From Porphyromonas cangingivalis (lineage in GTDB: Bacteria; Bacteroidota; Bacteroidia; Bacteroidales; Porphyromonadaceae), in contig NZ_LR134506.1 of the NCBI RefSeq assembly GCF_900638305.1, positions 2,370,001 through 2,404,857 on the forward strand: a stretch of 34,857 bases of DNA, written 5' to 3'. Below the pieces are notes generated by a model. It did not search any database and was not told where the DNA came from. It saw only the letters and a program-made list of their open reading frames with translations. The position numbers and the translations under genes are program-made. This document shows, piece by piece, positions 24,383 through 33,428 of this stretch; position 1 is the stretch's first letter; each line of letters starts with the position of its first letter.

Positions 24383-26643
24383 TGTCTATTTGCTTTCTTT
24401 TTAAGCTCTTCTAGCTTTTTCTTCTTTCTAAGTCCTTCCAGCTTTTTCTTCTTTCTAAGCTCTTCTAGCTTTTTCTTCTTTCTAAGTCCTTCCAGCTCTT
24501 TCTTCTTTTTAAGTTCTTCTAGCTCTTTCTTCTTTTTAAGTTCTTCTAGCTCTTTCTTCTTTTTAAGTTCTTCTAGCTCTTTCTTCTTTTTAAGTTCTTC
24601 TAGCTCTTTCTTCTTTTTAAGTTCTTCTAGCTCTTTCTTCTTTTTAAGTTCTTCTAGTTCTTTCTCTTTTTGCTTTATTTGAAGATCAATACTATAAGAT
24701 TCATTTAATAGATTCGTTAATTCTCTACGAATGATTGGTTCTCCTACGAGATTAATTTCTCTTTGTAGTTCATCATAGTCTTTCTTTTTCTCATTTATGT
24801 CAGTTAGAAGCCGTTCTATTTTCTTTTGTGCGAACTCTCCGATAGGCATATTTTCAATAAAGAATGAATCTTTTAGCATCGAATGAATATTGGCTCCGAA
24901 TGTCTCTTGTTTGAGCCCACTACTTGGGACACCCTCTTCTAGATATAGAACTTTACTTTGAGGAATGTCAGAAAGTATAAAAGGAGAATGAGTAGCCAAG
25001 AGGATATTGATACTATGTACTTCTTGGTAGCCCATCGTTCTGATGGCTTTAATCAACCTAAAGAGAAATTCTCGTTGGTATTCGGGGTGAAAATAAAGCT
25101 CAATTTCGTCAAGTATTATATTAATATTTTTGTACTTGACTAGAGTTGCATGAGTATCTGCAACAGAGTTTATATTACGTATATGGTAAAGAATGCAAGA
25201 TATTGTATACAGTAATTGTTTTTCTCCTGAACTCAATTGTGAAACAGAGTGTTCTCTGTCCTTTTCTCCCTCCTCTCGGCTCTTCTTTACGAGTATCTCT
25301 AAAGAAAAAATGGGAGGTGGTATTCTGTATATCTTGTCTTTATTTTTGTATTCATCTGAGACGGTGATGGATGAAAAATCATCAATTGTAACACTCTTAT
25401 TGCTTCTTCCGCCTATATCTTTATAAATCCTGCTGTTATGTCCACCCAAAAGATAATTTATCGTTTGGTGCAACTTGTTTGTAATATGACTGGTATCCTT
25501 TCTAATTTCTTCGATGAAATTTTTCCACTCATCATCTGTTGTTACATCTTTCCCTATCACTTTATTGATAAAACATTTCTCATATTTGTAAGCTATAGAT
25601 ATTGTTTTATAAATAAGATATGCAAAAGCATGCTCTAACTGATTACTTTCAAAGCTTATATTAGTATTTTGTCTGATTTTCCGTTGGCAATCTGCACCTA
25701 ATGCATTCTCCCAAGCCTTTCTTACTGATTCAATTTCTGTAAGTTGTTTCTTAGTCTTGCTCTTGTAAATGCTTTTCTCCTTCAGGTGGTCGAAGACTCT
25801 ATCTTCCAGAGCGTTTTTAGGACTTTTCCTTGATCCTAAAGCATTTTCTTTTTGACCTATCTTGATTTCGGTTACCTTATATTTACCATTTAGTTCTAAG
25901 AATGGGTTTTCTTTTGAATCTTTGTCTATGAAAAAGAGGGAGATAAGACGGTCTTTGGAAAGGGTATTTTCGACATTAATATCAAAACAACCCTCTGTTC
26001 GCATTGGATTCAATACAATAGGGGTTTGATAGCCATCATTCTTGTGAAAAAGGCCATTTAGCCAATGTTTTTTACTTTGGGGAGCCCCTTTTTCTTTCGC
26101 ATAGTCATTGGTGTTAAATGCATAAATGGAGTAATTCAAAAGAATTGTATAGAATAAGTATTCTTTTCCGTTACCATTATACTTTTCTATTATGTTCCCG
26201 TCCAATAGTACCTTGTTATCCTTATTTTGTTTGATTGAATATATAAAATTGTTGTAGGAAAAATATAGTTCTCCTCTTACCCCTTTGATCCAAATGATGT
26301 CTCCCCCTTTTTTGTCCTTATCATTAAAGTCACCAAGTAGAGCACATGCAAAATTATTAAGTAATCTGAGTATAAAGTCTATAAGAGCGCTTTTTCCACT
26401 ACCATTTTTTCCAACTATAGCATGGATACTTATAGTGGGACTCTTTGTATTCTCTTCCAATGAGTAAAAATTATCAGGAACAATTTTTGTGTCGCATTGA
26501 GGCTTATCATCTATGATTGTATATTCTTTATCGAAGATGTACCATATATCCGAAGACAGATTTTTACGGATGTATTCTGCACACTCGCTACCGATTTTGA
26601 CCGCAATAAGTTTTAGCCCCTTTGCTATTTCAGGAGATGCCAT
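24379..26643 (-). CDS. ABC-type (AAA) ATPase, PtuA-like, with a lysine/glutamate repeat tail
   Basis: A 754-aa SMC/ABC-fold ATPase. Walker A GKNGSGKS is at 78-85, signature QLSSGEKQLLY at ~500, Walker B NIILDEIELYFHPEYQ, and ATHSPFIL the switch. A long insert of unknown fold lies between (~100-480). From ~620 a coiled coil begins and becomes ten 9-residue units of the type KELEELKKK before ANRQ. Together with the overlapping HNH gene this resembles the PtuA-PtuB (Septu) defence pair, where the ATPase senses infection and controls the nuclease. The protein is longer than PtuA as I know it. A candidate promoter lies 39 nt upstream. Confidence 0.85.
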   Translation of the reverse strand: MASPEIAKGLKLIAVKIGSECAEYIRKNLSSDIWYIFDKEYTIIDDKPQCDTKIVPDNFYSLEENTKSPTISIHAIVGKNGSGKSALIDFILRLLNNFACALLGDFNDKDKKGGDIIWIKGVRGELYFSYNNFIYSIKQNKDNKVLLDGNIIEKYNGNGKEYLFYTILLNYSIYAFNTNDYAKEKGAPQSKKHWLNGLFHKNDGYQTPIVLNPMRTEGCFDINVENTLSKDRLISLFFIDKDSKENPFLELNGKYKVTEIKIGQKENALGSRKSPKNALEDRVFDHLKEKSIYKSKTKKQLTEIESVRKAWENALGADCQRKIRQNTNISFESNQLEHAFAYLIYKTISIAYKYEKCFINKVIGKDVTTDDEWKNFIEEIRKDTSHITNKLHQTINYLLGGHNSRIYKDIGGRSNKSVTIDDFSSITVSDEYKNKDKIYRIPPPIFSLEILVKKSREEGEKDREHSVSQLSSGEKQLLYTISCILYHIRNINSVADTHATLVKYKNINIILDEIELYFHPEYQREFLFRLIKAIRTMGYQEVHSINILLATHSPFILSDIPQSKVLYLEEGVPSSGLKQETFGANIHSMLKDSFFIENMPIGEFAQKKIERLLTDINEKKKDYDELQREINLVGEPIIRRELTNLLNESYSIDLQIKQKEKELEELKKKKELEELKKKKELEELKKKKELEELKKKKELEELKKKKELEELKKKKELEGLRKKKKLEELRKKKKLEGLRKKKKLEELKKKANRQ
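24394..24663 (-). repeat. 27-nt tandem repeat, ten units, at the ATPase 3' end
   Basis: Exactly 270 nt in ten units encoding KELEELKKK and variants (KELEGLRKK, KKLEELRKK). Six units at the 5' side of the gene encode identical residues and are nearly identical in bases, while the four nearest the stop codon have diverged. The unit keeps frame, so copy number would alter tail length only. The charge pattern predicts a rigid single alpha-helix. Confidence 0.95.
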
Positions 26644-26681
26644 TTTTTTATCCTTTTATTTATATGTTCTGTTATATGGCT

Positions 26682-26689
26682 CAAATCTA
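26682..26689 (-). promoter_or_regulatory. Candidate promoter of the ATPase-HNH-OLD operon
   Basis: TAGATTTG on the minus strand (26689-26682) fits TAnnTTTG and is 39 nt upstream of the ATPase ATG. It follows directly after the dnaK terminator, so the island is probably transcribed independently. No -33 TTG is obvious. Confidence 0.5.
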
Positions 26690-26715
26690 CATAAAAATAA
26701 CGTGTTAAAAAAAAT

Positions 26716-26749
26716 AACGCCCTGGGACGCATTTAGCTCCCAAGGCGTT
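26716..26749 (-). terminator. Intrinsic terminator of dnaK
   Basis: AACGCC with TGGGA pairs with TCCCA and GGCGTT, with a one-base mismatch on each side, around a 9-nt loop. On the minus strand it is followed by TTA and a long T-run. It is 27 nt past the dnaK stop codon. Confidence 0.85.
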
Positions 26750-26775
26750 GTGATATATGATTCTGATTTGAAAAC

Positions 26776-28677
26776 TCACTTCACTTCTTCGAAGTCGGCG
26801 TCTTGGACGTCGTCCTTGGATGAGGAGGACTGAGCACCTGCGTCGGGGCCTGGTTGGGCACCGCTCATGTCGGGGCCTTGCTGGCTGTACATCTCTTGTG
26901 ACATGGCTTGAAGGAGGGTGTTGAGCTCGTTCATCGCTGTGTCGATGGCTGAGATGTCTTGAGCCTTGTGGGCATCTTTGAGTTTGCCGAGAGCCGCTTC
27001 GATAGGAGCCTTCTTGTCGGCAGGGATCTTGTCGCCAAGTTCGCTGAGTTGCTTTTCTGTCTGGAAGATGACAGAGTCAGCTTGGTTGATCTTGTCGATG
27101 CGTTCCTTTTCCTTCTTGTCCGCTTCTGCGTTTGCTGCCGCTTCGTCCTTCATGCGCTTGATTTCTTCTTCGCTGAGACCGCTGGATGCTTCGATGCGGA
27201 TCTTTTGTTCCTTACCTGTGCCCTTGTCTCTTGCCGAAACGTTCACGATACCGTTTGCGTCGATGTCGAATGTCACTTCGATCTGAGGGACTCCACGTGC
27301 TGCAGCAGGGATGCCGTCGAGGTTGAAACGACCGAGAGACTTATTGTCTTTAGCGATAGGCCGCTCACCTTGGAGGACGTGAATCTCTACCGAAGGTTGG
27401 TTGTCCACAGCAGTCGTGAAGACTTCAGACTTCTTTGTCGGGATGGTTGTGTTCGCTTCGATGAGGCGAGTCATCACGCCACCCATGGTCTCGATACCGA
27501 GTGAAAGGGGTGTGACGTCGAGAAGGAGGACATCCTTGACATCTCCGCTGAGGACACCACCTTGGATCGCAGCACCGAGAGCCACGACTTCGTCAGGGTT
27601 GACACCCTTCGATGGTTGCTTGCCGAAGATCTTTGCCACGAGCTCCTGGATCGCTGGGATACGTGTCGAACCACCCACGAGGATGACTTCGTCGATCTCC
27701 GATGCCGATAGGCCTGCATCCTTGAGGGCTTGCTGACAAGGAGGTACACACGCTTGGATGTACTTGTCTGCGAGTTGCTCGAACTTAGCACGAGTAAGGG
27801 TCTTGACCAAGTGTTTGGGCATACCGTTGACAGGCATGATGTAAGGGAGGTTGATCTCTGTGCTCGTACTGCTTGATAGCTCGATCTTTGCCTTTTCGGC
27901 AGCTTCCTTGAGACGCTGGAGCGCCATAGGATCTTGGCGAAGGTCGAGGCCTTCGTCGCTCAAGAACTCTTCCGCCAACCAATCGATGATCACGTGGTCG
28001 AAGTCGTCACCACCGAGGTGAGTGTCACCGTTGGTAGACTTCACTTCGAAGACACCGTCGCCAAGCTCAAGGATGGAGATATCAAATGTACCACCACCAA
28101 GGTCGAAGACAGCGATCTTCATGTCCTTGTTGGCCTTGTCGAGACCGTAAGCAAGAGCGGCAGCCGTAGGTTCGTTGACGATACGCTGAACCTTGAGACC
28201 TGCGATCTCACCCGCTTCCTTTGTCGCCTGTCTCTGTGCGTCAGAGAAGTACGCAGGCACGGTGATGACAGCGTCTGTGACTTCTGCGCCGAGGTAGTCT
28301 TCTGCGGTCTTCTTCATCTTCTGAAGCACCATTGCAGAGATCTCCTGTGGAGAGTATAGACGACCATCGATGTCTACACGAGGGGTGTCGTTGTCGCCCT
28401 GTACCACCTTGTAAGGTAGGCGGTCAGCTTCGTTTTTGAGCTTAGAGTAACGCTCGCCCATAAATCTCTTGATAGAGTATATTGTCTTGACCGGGTTGGT
28501 GATCGCCTGACGCTTTGCAGGGTCACCTACCTTGCGTTCGCCACCATCGACAAATGCGATGACAGATGGGGTGGTGCGCTTGCCTTCGCTGTTCGCGATG
28601 ACGATTGGTTCGTTACCTTCGAGTACAGCGACACAAGAGTTTGTTGTTCCTAAGTCGATTCCGATTATTTTTCCCAT
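26776..28677 (-). CDS. dnaK: Molecular chaperone DnaK (Hsp70)
   Basis: A 633-aa Hsp70 with every landmark: [15 protein letters not shown] at the N-terminus, [42 protein letters not shown], the interdomain linker [15 protein letters not shown], and a lid ending in the acidic tail [11 protein letters not shown]. It binds unfolded proteins with DnaJ and GrpE, neither of which is in the window. A 12-nt palindrome (CACCCGCGGGTG at 28761-28772) lies about 85 nt upstream of its ATG; no HrcA-type CIRCE element was recognised. It appears to be monocistronic. Confidence 0.99.
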   Translation of the reverse strand: MGKIIGIDLGTTNSCVAVLEGNEPIVIANSEGKRTTPSVIAFVDGGERKVGDPAKRQAITNPVKTIYSIKRFMGERYSKLKNEADRLPYKVVQGDNDTPRVDIDGRLYSPQEISAMVLQKMKKTAEDYLGAEVTDAVITVPAYFSDAQRQATKEAGEIAGLKVQRIVNEPTAAALAYGLDKANKDMKIAVFDLGGGTFDISILELGDGVFEVKSTNGDTHLGGDDFDHVIIDWLAEEFLSDEGLDLRQDPMALQRLKEAAEKAKIELSSSTSTEINLPYIMPVNGMPKHLVKTLTRAKFEQLADKYIQACVPPCQQALKDAGLSASEIDEVILVGGSTRIPAIQELVAKIFGKQPSKGVNPDEVVALGAAIQGGVLSGDVKDVLLLDVTPLSLGIETMGGVMTRLIEANTTIPTKKSEVFTTAVDNQPSVEIHVLQGERPIAKDNKSLGRFNLDGIPAAARGVPQIEVTFDIDANGIVNVSARDKGTGKEQKIRIEASSGLSEEEIKRMKDEAAANAEADKKEKERIDKINQADSVIFQTEKQLSELGDKIPADKKAPIEAALGKLKDAHKAQDISAIDTAMNELNTLLQAMSQEMYSQQGPDMSGAQPGPDAGAQSSSSKDDVQDADFEEVK

Positions 28678-29108
28678 AATATATAATGTGTATTTGTTAT
28701 TTAATTCAACTTTTTGCGTTTACCTATAATTTGCAATACACGTGCCAAGGGTAACGCTGACACCCGCGGGTGACATCTCGTGCAGGCGGTATGACTAAAA
28801 TGGCGTTTGGGAACAAATAAATGTCAGCACGCCCTGCCACGAAAGCCGCGAAGGTGACATAAAGTAGTGACAGAGGGTGGACGTGAGTCAGACTCTTTTA
28901 TGTCGGGCAACAGAAAGCATTCTGCCCCGTGCCGGAAAACATTCTGTCGTTCGATAGATAGGTGAGCATTGTGTCGAGATGCATCGTGGGGCAGGGGTTG
29001 AGAGGGGATCCCCTGTCTCCCCACTCCTCGTCGTTCGTGCCGGAGGATATTCGTCAGGTATCGACAGTTTATTCGTGGGGATTCTCCCTCGGAGACGAAA
29101 GAATTTTG
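28678..29108. other. Divergent intergenic region between dnaK and the guanylyltransferase gene
   Basis: No gene is supported. It holds a 12-nt palindrome at 28761-28772 and a copy of the CAGAA-N4-TTCTG repeat at 28909-28948. A minus-strand frame (28824-29024) and the upstream extension of the plus-strand frame show no family-like sequence. Confidence 0.45.
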
Positions 29109-29116
29109 TACATTTG
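29109..29116 (+). promoter_or_regulatory. Candidate promoter of the guanylyltransferase gene
   Basis: TACATTTG fits TAnnTTTG. It rules out the far-upstream ATG at 28962 and supports a start at 29130 or 29151. No -33 TTG is clear. Confidence 0.5.
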
Positions 29117-29150
29117 CGAAGATAATCTTATGAACCTTAGACTACCGATA

Positions 29151-30266
29151 ATGGACAATAAATACTATTGCGTCATACTCGCAGGTGGGATTGGCAGTCG
29201 ATTTTGGCCTTACAGCCGTCGCTCTTATCCCAAGCAATTCTTAGACTTCTTCGGCACAGGAGAGAGTCTCATCCGGATGACTTATCGAAGATTTGCGATG
29301 GCGTTCGACCCTGAGCATATTATCGTTGTCACGAATACCATCTACAAAGATATCGTGCGTGAGCAGTTGCCAGAGCTCCCCGAGACGAATATCCTACAAG
29401 AACCCTGTTACCGTAATACGGCTTCGGCCATATCTTATGCCACCATGCACATCAAGGCCAAGTGCCCCGATGCCACTGTGGTATATGCCCCTTCGGATCA
29501 CATGGTACTCAAGGAGGATGTCTTCCGTGAGTACGTGAGGATGGCCCTCGATCACGCTGCCGAAAGTTCGTCAATGGTCACGCTGGGGATCCGTCCCACA
29601 CATCCGGAGACAGGCTACGGCTATATACAGATCGGCCAGGAGACCACCAATGGGGAGGTCTTCGATGCGCCCAAGGTCGGTGCGTTCTATCCCGTCAAGA
29701 CCTTTACCGAAAAGCCCAACAAACATATGTGTAAGGTACTCGTCGAGAGTGGCGAGTTTTTCTGGAACTCAGGGCTTTTCTTTGCCAACATCGGCTGTAT
29801 GACCAAGGCGATAGAGACCCATCTGCCCGAGGTGGCGGAGCGGCTCTTCGCTCATCCCGAATTTTACGGCACTGCTGACGAACAGAAGCATATCAATGAG
29901 GTTTTCCCTTATTCGCAGAACATCTCGTTCGACTACGGAGTGATGGAGAAGACGGACAATGTCCATATGTTGCTCTGTGACATGGGGTGGGCTGACCTCG
30001 GGACATGGAGTGCGATCTACAACATCGCAGCGAAGGACAAGAACCAAAATTCGTCGGTCGGCAAGGCAGACTTCATATTCAACGACAGTAACCAAAACAT
30101 GGTGGTGGTCGACAAGCCCGACACCCTCGTCCTGCTCCAAGGCATCAGCGACACGATCGTCGTGCAGCACGGCAATGTCCTCATGATCTGCCGAAAGGGG
30201 GAGGAGCATAAGCTCAAGCAGGGACTGATCGAGGCCGGATCCATCAACGAAATGTATGTGGAGTAG
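29151..30266 (+). CDS. manC: Mannose-1-phosphate guanylyltransferase
   Basis: A 371-aa nucleotidyltransferase making GDP-mannose, the precursor of mannose and fucose residues in glycans. The start YYCVILAGGIGSRFWPYSRRSYPKQFL holds the nucleotide-binding GGxGxRxxP motif and KQF. FTEKPN binds the sugar phosphate, and a beta-helix end with LVLLQGISDTIVV closes the protein. The C-terminal isomerase domain of bifunctional forms is absent. I prefer the ATG at 29151, where family similarity begins; 29130 is possible. A candidate promoter is just upstream. radC follows within about 30 nt. Confidence 0.92.
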   Translation: MDNKYYCVILAGGIGSRFWPYSRRSYPKQFLDFFGTGESLIRMTYRRFAMAFDPEHIIVVTNTIYKDIVREQLPELPETNILQEPCYRNTASAISYATMHIKAKCPDATVVYAPSDHMVLKEDVFREYVRMALDHAAESSSMVTLGIRPTHPETGYGYIQIGQETTNGEVFDAPKVGAFYPVKTFTEKPNKHMCKVLVESGEFFWNSGLFFANIGCMTKAIETHLPEVAERLFAHPEFYGTADEQKHINEVFPYSQNISFDYGVMEKTDNVHMLLCDMGWADLGTWSAIYNIAAKDKNQNSSVGKADFIFNDSNQNMVVVDKPDTLVLLQGISDTIVVQHGNVLMICRKGEEHKLKQGLIEAGSINEMYVE

Positions 30267-30296
30267 AGCACACAGGGATTGACTCGGGACGGTACG

Positions 30297-31022
30297 ATGG
30301 TCATGAAAGAGTGTACGAGCCGGAAGTCCCTTCGCATCCGAGAGATGAGTGAGGGTGACAGACCGCAGGAGAAGATGATCAAGTATGGGGCAAAAGCTCT
30401 ATCGGACACGGAGCTGATCGCTCTCATCCTCCGTACCGGCACTCAGAGTATGAACGTCGTCGAGGTCGCTCGGCAGCTACTCAGACAGCATGGGCAGAGC
30501 CTCTATACTTTGTATCAGAGTCTCTCGGCACAACTGGACTCGGAAGTCAAGGGTATCGGCACGACCAAGGCCGTGATGCTCATGGCAGCACTGGAGATGG
30601 GTGTCCGACTCAACCAAGAGATCTCCCTCCATGGTGTCGATCGTGTCCGTATCGACCGTTCGCAAGCGGTGTACGACTACATGCACCGTCATCTTTTCGG
30701 ATTGGCGACGGAGGAGCTTTGGGCACTTGCCGTCAATGCCGGTGGCTTCATCACCTCGACCAAATGTATCTCCAAGGGTGGAGTGAGTGAGACTGTCGCA
30801 GACCCCAAGCTCATACTGAGGTATGCCATACAGAGGGCCACGCCTGCGATCATCCTCATGCATAATCACCCCGGAGGGACATGTGCTCCGAGCCGCGAGG
30901 ATGATCTCTTGACGGAGAGGATAGGGGAGGCTTGCAGACTCGTGGATATCCGTCTGCTGGATCATATCATCTTCACAGACAGTGGTTATTATAGTTATGC
31001 CGACCACAATCGGATACTTTAG
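30297..31022 (+). CDS. radC: RadC-family JAMM-domain protein
   Basis: About 241 aa. A helix-hairpin-helix-like N-terminus (DRPQEKMIKYGAKALSDTELIALILRTGT, then VKGIGTTKAVML) precedes a JAMM metal-binding domain with HNHPGG and SREDDLLT, the HxH and Ser/Asp ligands. RadC was named for DNA repair, but its function is unsettled. The frame is open to a TTG at 30279; ATGs at 30297 and 30303 are better starts. It lies close behind the guanylyltransferase gene and is probably co-transcribed. Confidence 0.93.
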   Translation: MVMKECTSRKSLRIREMSEGDRPQEKMIKYGAKALSDTELIALILRTGTQSMNVVEVARQLLRQHGQSLYTLYQSLSAQLDSEVKGIGTTKAVMLMAALEMGVRLNQEISLHGVDRVRIDRSQAVYDYMHRHLFGLATEELWALAVNAGGFITSTKCISKGGVSETVADPKLILRYAIQRATPAIILMHNHPGGTCAPSREDDLLTERIGEACRLVDIRLLDHIIFTDSGYYSYADHNRIL

Positions 31023-31071
31023 TCACTTTCCAAAGAAACTTATCACGTTACATCAAACTCATATTTGTCTT

Positions 31072-32484
31072 ATGAACAAAACACTTCAACACGTACTCTT
31101 CGGCGCTGTCCTCATCGGGGGAATGCCCGTAGTGGCTTTGGCTCAGAATGCCAAAGGGGGCATATCGCCCGAAATGCTCCAACGCATCGAGGCCGCAACA
31201 CCCCAGACACCGGTGTCAAAGGCTCTCCAGAATGCCATCTCTGCCAATCAGATCAAGAAGCTCACGGTGAACAATGAGAATCGATTTATGTTTGACCGAG
31301 AGTTTTCGCACAGAGTACAGAGCAAAGGTATCACCGACCAAAAGTCGAGCGGACGTTGCTGGCTCTTCACCGGACTCAATGTCTATCGTGCCAAGGTGAT
31401 CCAGACCAATGACTTGTCGGACTTCAGATTTTCGCACGTTTATTCGTTTTTCTTCGATCAGTTGGAGAAGTCAAACCTTTTTCTTCAAGGGGTGATCGAT
31501 CACGTGGCGAAGCCTATGGATGACAAGATGGTGGAGTGGCTCTTCAAGCATCCTCTCAACGATGGTGGTCAGTACACCGGTGTCTCGGACATCTTGACCA
31601 AGTATGGGGTCGTCCCCACAGAGGCGATGCCGGAGACTTATAACAGTGAGAATACCGATGAGATGGGACGTATCCTAAGCACCAAGTTGCGCAGGGATGG
31701 TCTCCTCATCCGAGAAGCCTATGCAAGAGGTGCTAAGGCAAAGAAACTTCAGGAGATGAAGGAGACGACCCTTGCCGAGATCTACCGCATCCTCTGCTAC
31801 TGTCTCGGTACACCTCCGAAGAAGTTTGAGTACACGCTCCGCAACAGCAAGGGTGAGGTCATCAGCACAAAGGAATATACTCCCAAGAGCTTTTTTGCAG
31901 AGTTTATCGGTGACAATCTCGTGGACAACTATGTCATGCTCATGAACGACCCTTCGCGCCCTTATGGCAAACTGTACGAGATCGACTACGACAGACACTC
32001 TTATGATGGTCGCAACTGGACTTATGTCAACCTGCCTATAGAAGACATCAAGGAGATGGCCATCGCTTCGATCAAGGGCAACGATGCCATGTACTTCTCT
32101 TGCGATGTAGGTAAAGAGCTCAACTCCGATCACGGTACGCTCGACATGACCAACTATGAGATCGAAAATCTCTTCGGTATAGCTCTTCAGATGGACAAGA
32201 AGGATAGGATCCGTACGTTCACCAGTGGTTCGACTCATGCCATGACACTTGTGGCGGTAGATATCGATGCCAATGGCAAGCCTACCAAGTGGATGGTCGA
32301 AAACAGTTGGGGCGACCGCAAGGGCTACAAGGGGCACTTGATCATGACCGACAAGTGGTTCGATGAGTATATGTTCCGTCTCGTGGTCAACAAAAAGTAT
32401 ATCACTGCCAAGGTTGCAGAGATCCTCAAGACCAAGCCTACTCGTCTGCCTGCTTGGGACCCTATGTTTGCCGGGGATAAGTAA
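31072..32484 (+). CDS. Exported C1-family aminopeptidase/bleomycin hydrolase-like protease
   Basis: A 470-aa papain-fold protease of the PepC/bleomycin-hydrolase branch. The catalytic triad is Cys96 (DQKSSGRCWLF, preceded by the oxyanion Gln), His389 (GSTHAMTLVA) and Asn411 (VENSWGD). Unlike cytosolic PepC it begins with a Sec signal peptide, MNKTLQHVLFGAVLIGG followed by MPVVALA, likely cut after ALA, so it works in the periplasm or outside and fits peptide-fermenting growth. I choose the ATG at 31072 because the 30 upstream codons in the frame lack signal-peptide character and overlap radC. A near-consensus CATATTTG ends 4 nt before the ATG, possibly a leaderless transcript. Confidence 0.9.
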   Translation: MNKTLQHVLFGAVLIGGMPVVALAQNAKGGISPEMLQRIEAATPQTPVSKALQNAISANQIKKLTVNNENRFMFDREFSHRVQSKGITDQKSSGRCWLFTGLNVYRAKVIQTNDLSDFRFSHVYSFFFDQLEKSNLFLQGVIDHVAKPMDDKMVEWLFKHPLNDGGQYTGVSDILTKYGVVPTEAMPETYNSENTDEMGRILSTKLRRDGLLIREAYARGAKAKKLQEMKETTLAEIYRILCYCLGTPPKKFEYTLRNSKGEVISTKEYTPKSFFAEFIGDNLVDNYVMLMNDPSRPYGKLYEIDYDRHSYDGRNWTYVNLPIEDIKEMAIASIKGNDAMYFSCDVGKELNSDHGTLDMTNYEIENLFGIALQMDKKDRIRTFTSGSTHAMTLVAVDIDANGKPTKWMVENSWGDRKGYKGHLIMTDKWFDEYMFRLVVNKKYITAKVAEILKTKPTRLPAWDPMFAGDK

Positions 32485-32513
32485 AAGATATGCACACTTA
32501 TTGTATAATTGTG

Positions 32514-32521
32514 TATATTTG
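32514..32521 (+). promoter_or_regulatory. Candidate fabI promoter -7 element
   Basis: TATATTTG fits TAnnTTTG and lies 45 nt before the fabI ATG. The TTG at 32501 is too close to act as -33. Confidence 0.45.
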
Positions 32522-32566
32522 TAGCGAAATCAACGTAAAAAACAACCTAAGAAATAGTTTAGACTT

Positions 32567-33403
32567 ATGGCATACGGATTATTGAAAGGGAAGAGAGGTA
32601 TCATCTTCGGAGCCCTGAACGAACAGTCAATAGCTTGGAAAGTAGCACAGAAGGTCGTAGAGGAAGGTGCAACCATCACCTTGACCAACACCCCTCTTGC
32701 TCTACGTATGGGCGAACTCGATGCGCTTGCAAAGGAAACAGGTGCTGAGGTCATCCCTGCAGATGCAACCTCGATCGAAGATCTCGAAAATGTCTTCCGC
32801 CGCAGTATGGAGGTCCTCGGAGGGCCTATCGACTTCGTCCTCCACTCTATCGGCATGAGCCCCAATGTGCGTAAGAAGAGGGCTTACGACGACTTGGACT
32901 ACGGTATGTTGGAAAAGACTTTGGATATCTCTGCGGTGTCATTCCACAAGATGCTCCAGACCGCAAAGAAGCTCGATGCCGTCGCAGAGGGCGGATCTGT
33001 CCTTGCGCTCAGCTATATCGCAGCTCAGCGTACATTCTGTGGTTACAACGATATGGCAGATGCCAAGAGTCTTTTGGAGTCCATCGCTCGCAGTTTCGGA
33101 CTCATCTATGGCCACGAGAAGGGCGTGCGTATCAACACCATCTCTCAGTCTCCGACGGTGACCACTGCAGGTAGCGGTGTCGACGGTATGTCGAACCTCC
33201 TTCACTTTGCAGAGAAGATCGCTCCCCTCGGCAATGCTGATGCAGAAGAGTGTGCCAACTACTGTGTGGTGATGTTCTCAGACCTTACCCGTAAGGTGAC
33301 GATGCAGAATCTCTTCCACGATGGCGGATTCTCTACCACAGGTATGAGTGTCGAAGCCATGGAGCAGTACCTCAAGGGCGGTCTCGACGAGATCAAGAAG
33401 TAA
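32567..33403 (+). CDS. fabI: Enoyl-[acyl-carrier-protein] reductase, NADH-dependent
   Basis: A 278-aa short-chain-dehydrogenase-fold enzyme that completes each round of fatty-acid elongation. GKRGIIFGALNEQSIAW is the NAD-binding start, HSIGMSPN carries the cofactor loop, and the active site is Tyr150 (LSYIAAQR) and Tyr160-x6-Lys167 (YNDMADAK). GVRINTISQSP is the substrate-loop region. The FabI type is the target of triclosan, and the fold here looks complete. It has its own candidate promoter and a strong terminator. Confidence 0.95.
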   Translation: MAYGLLKGKRGIIFGALNEQSIAWKVAQKVVEEGATITLTNTPLALRMGELDALAKETGAEVIPADATSIEDLENVFRRSMEVLGGPIDFVLHSIGMSPNVRKKRAYDDLDYGMLEKTLDISAVSFHKMLQTAKKLDAVAEGGSVLALSYIAAQRTFCGYNDMADAKSLLESIARSFGLIYGHEKGVRINTISQSPTVTTAGSGVDGMSNLLHFAEKIAPLGNADAEECANYCVVMFSDLTRKVTMQNLFHDGGFSTTGMSVEAMEQYLKGGLDEIKK

Positions 33404-33428
33404 TCTCCTTTTAGGACAATGATAGCAC

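Noticed and set aside
24394-24663. CRISPR array
   Set aside because: The repeats are contiguous 27-nt coding units without spacers and lie in frame inside the ATPase gene.
23495-26643. Retron defence system
   Set aside because: The ATPase and HNH pair also occurs in retrons, but no reverse transcriptase frame or retron RNA-like inverted repeat is visible on either side.
19324-26775. Integrated phage or integrative element
   Set aside because: The island is AT-rich, but no integrase, transposase, tRNA target or flanking direct repeat was found.
28824-29024. Minus-strand 66-codon frame between dnaK and the guanylyltransferase gene
   Set aside because: It overlaps a non-coding repeat and shows no protein-like features.
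28962-29150. Upstream start for the guanylyltransferase
   Set aside because: The extension shows no family-like sequence, overlaps a dispersed repeat and a promoter element, and precedes the conserved start of the enzyme.
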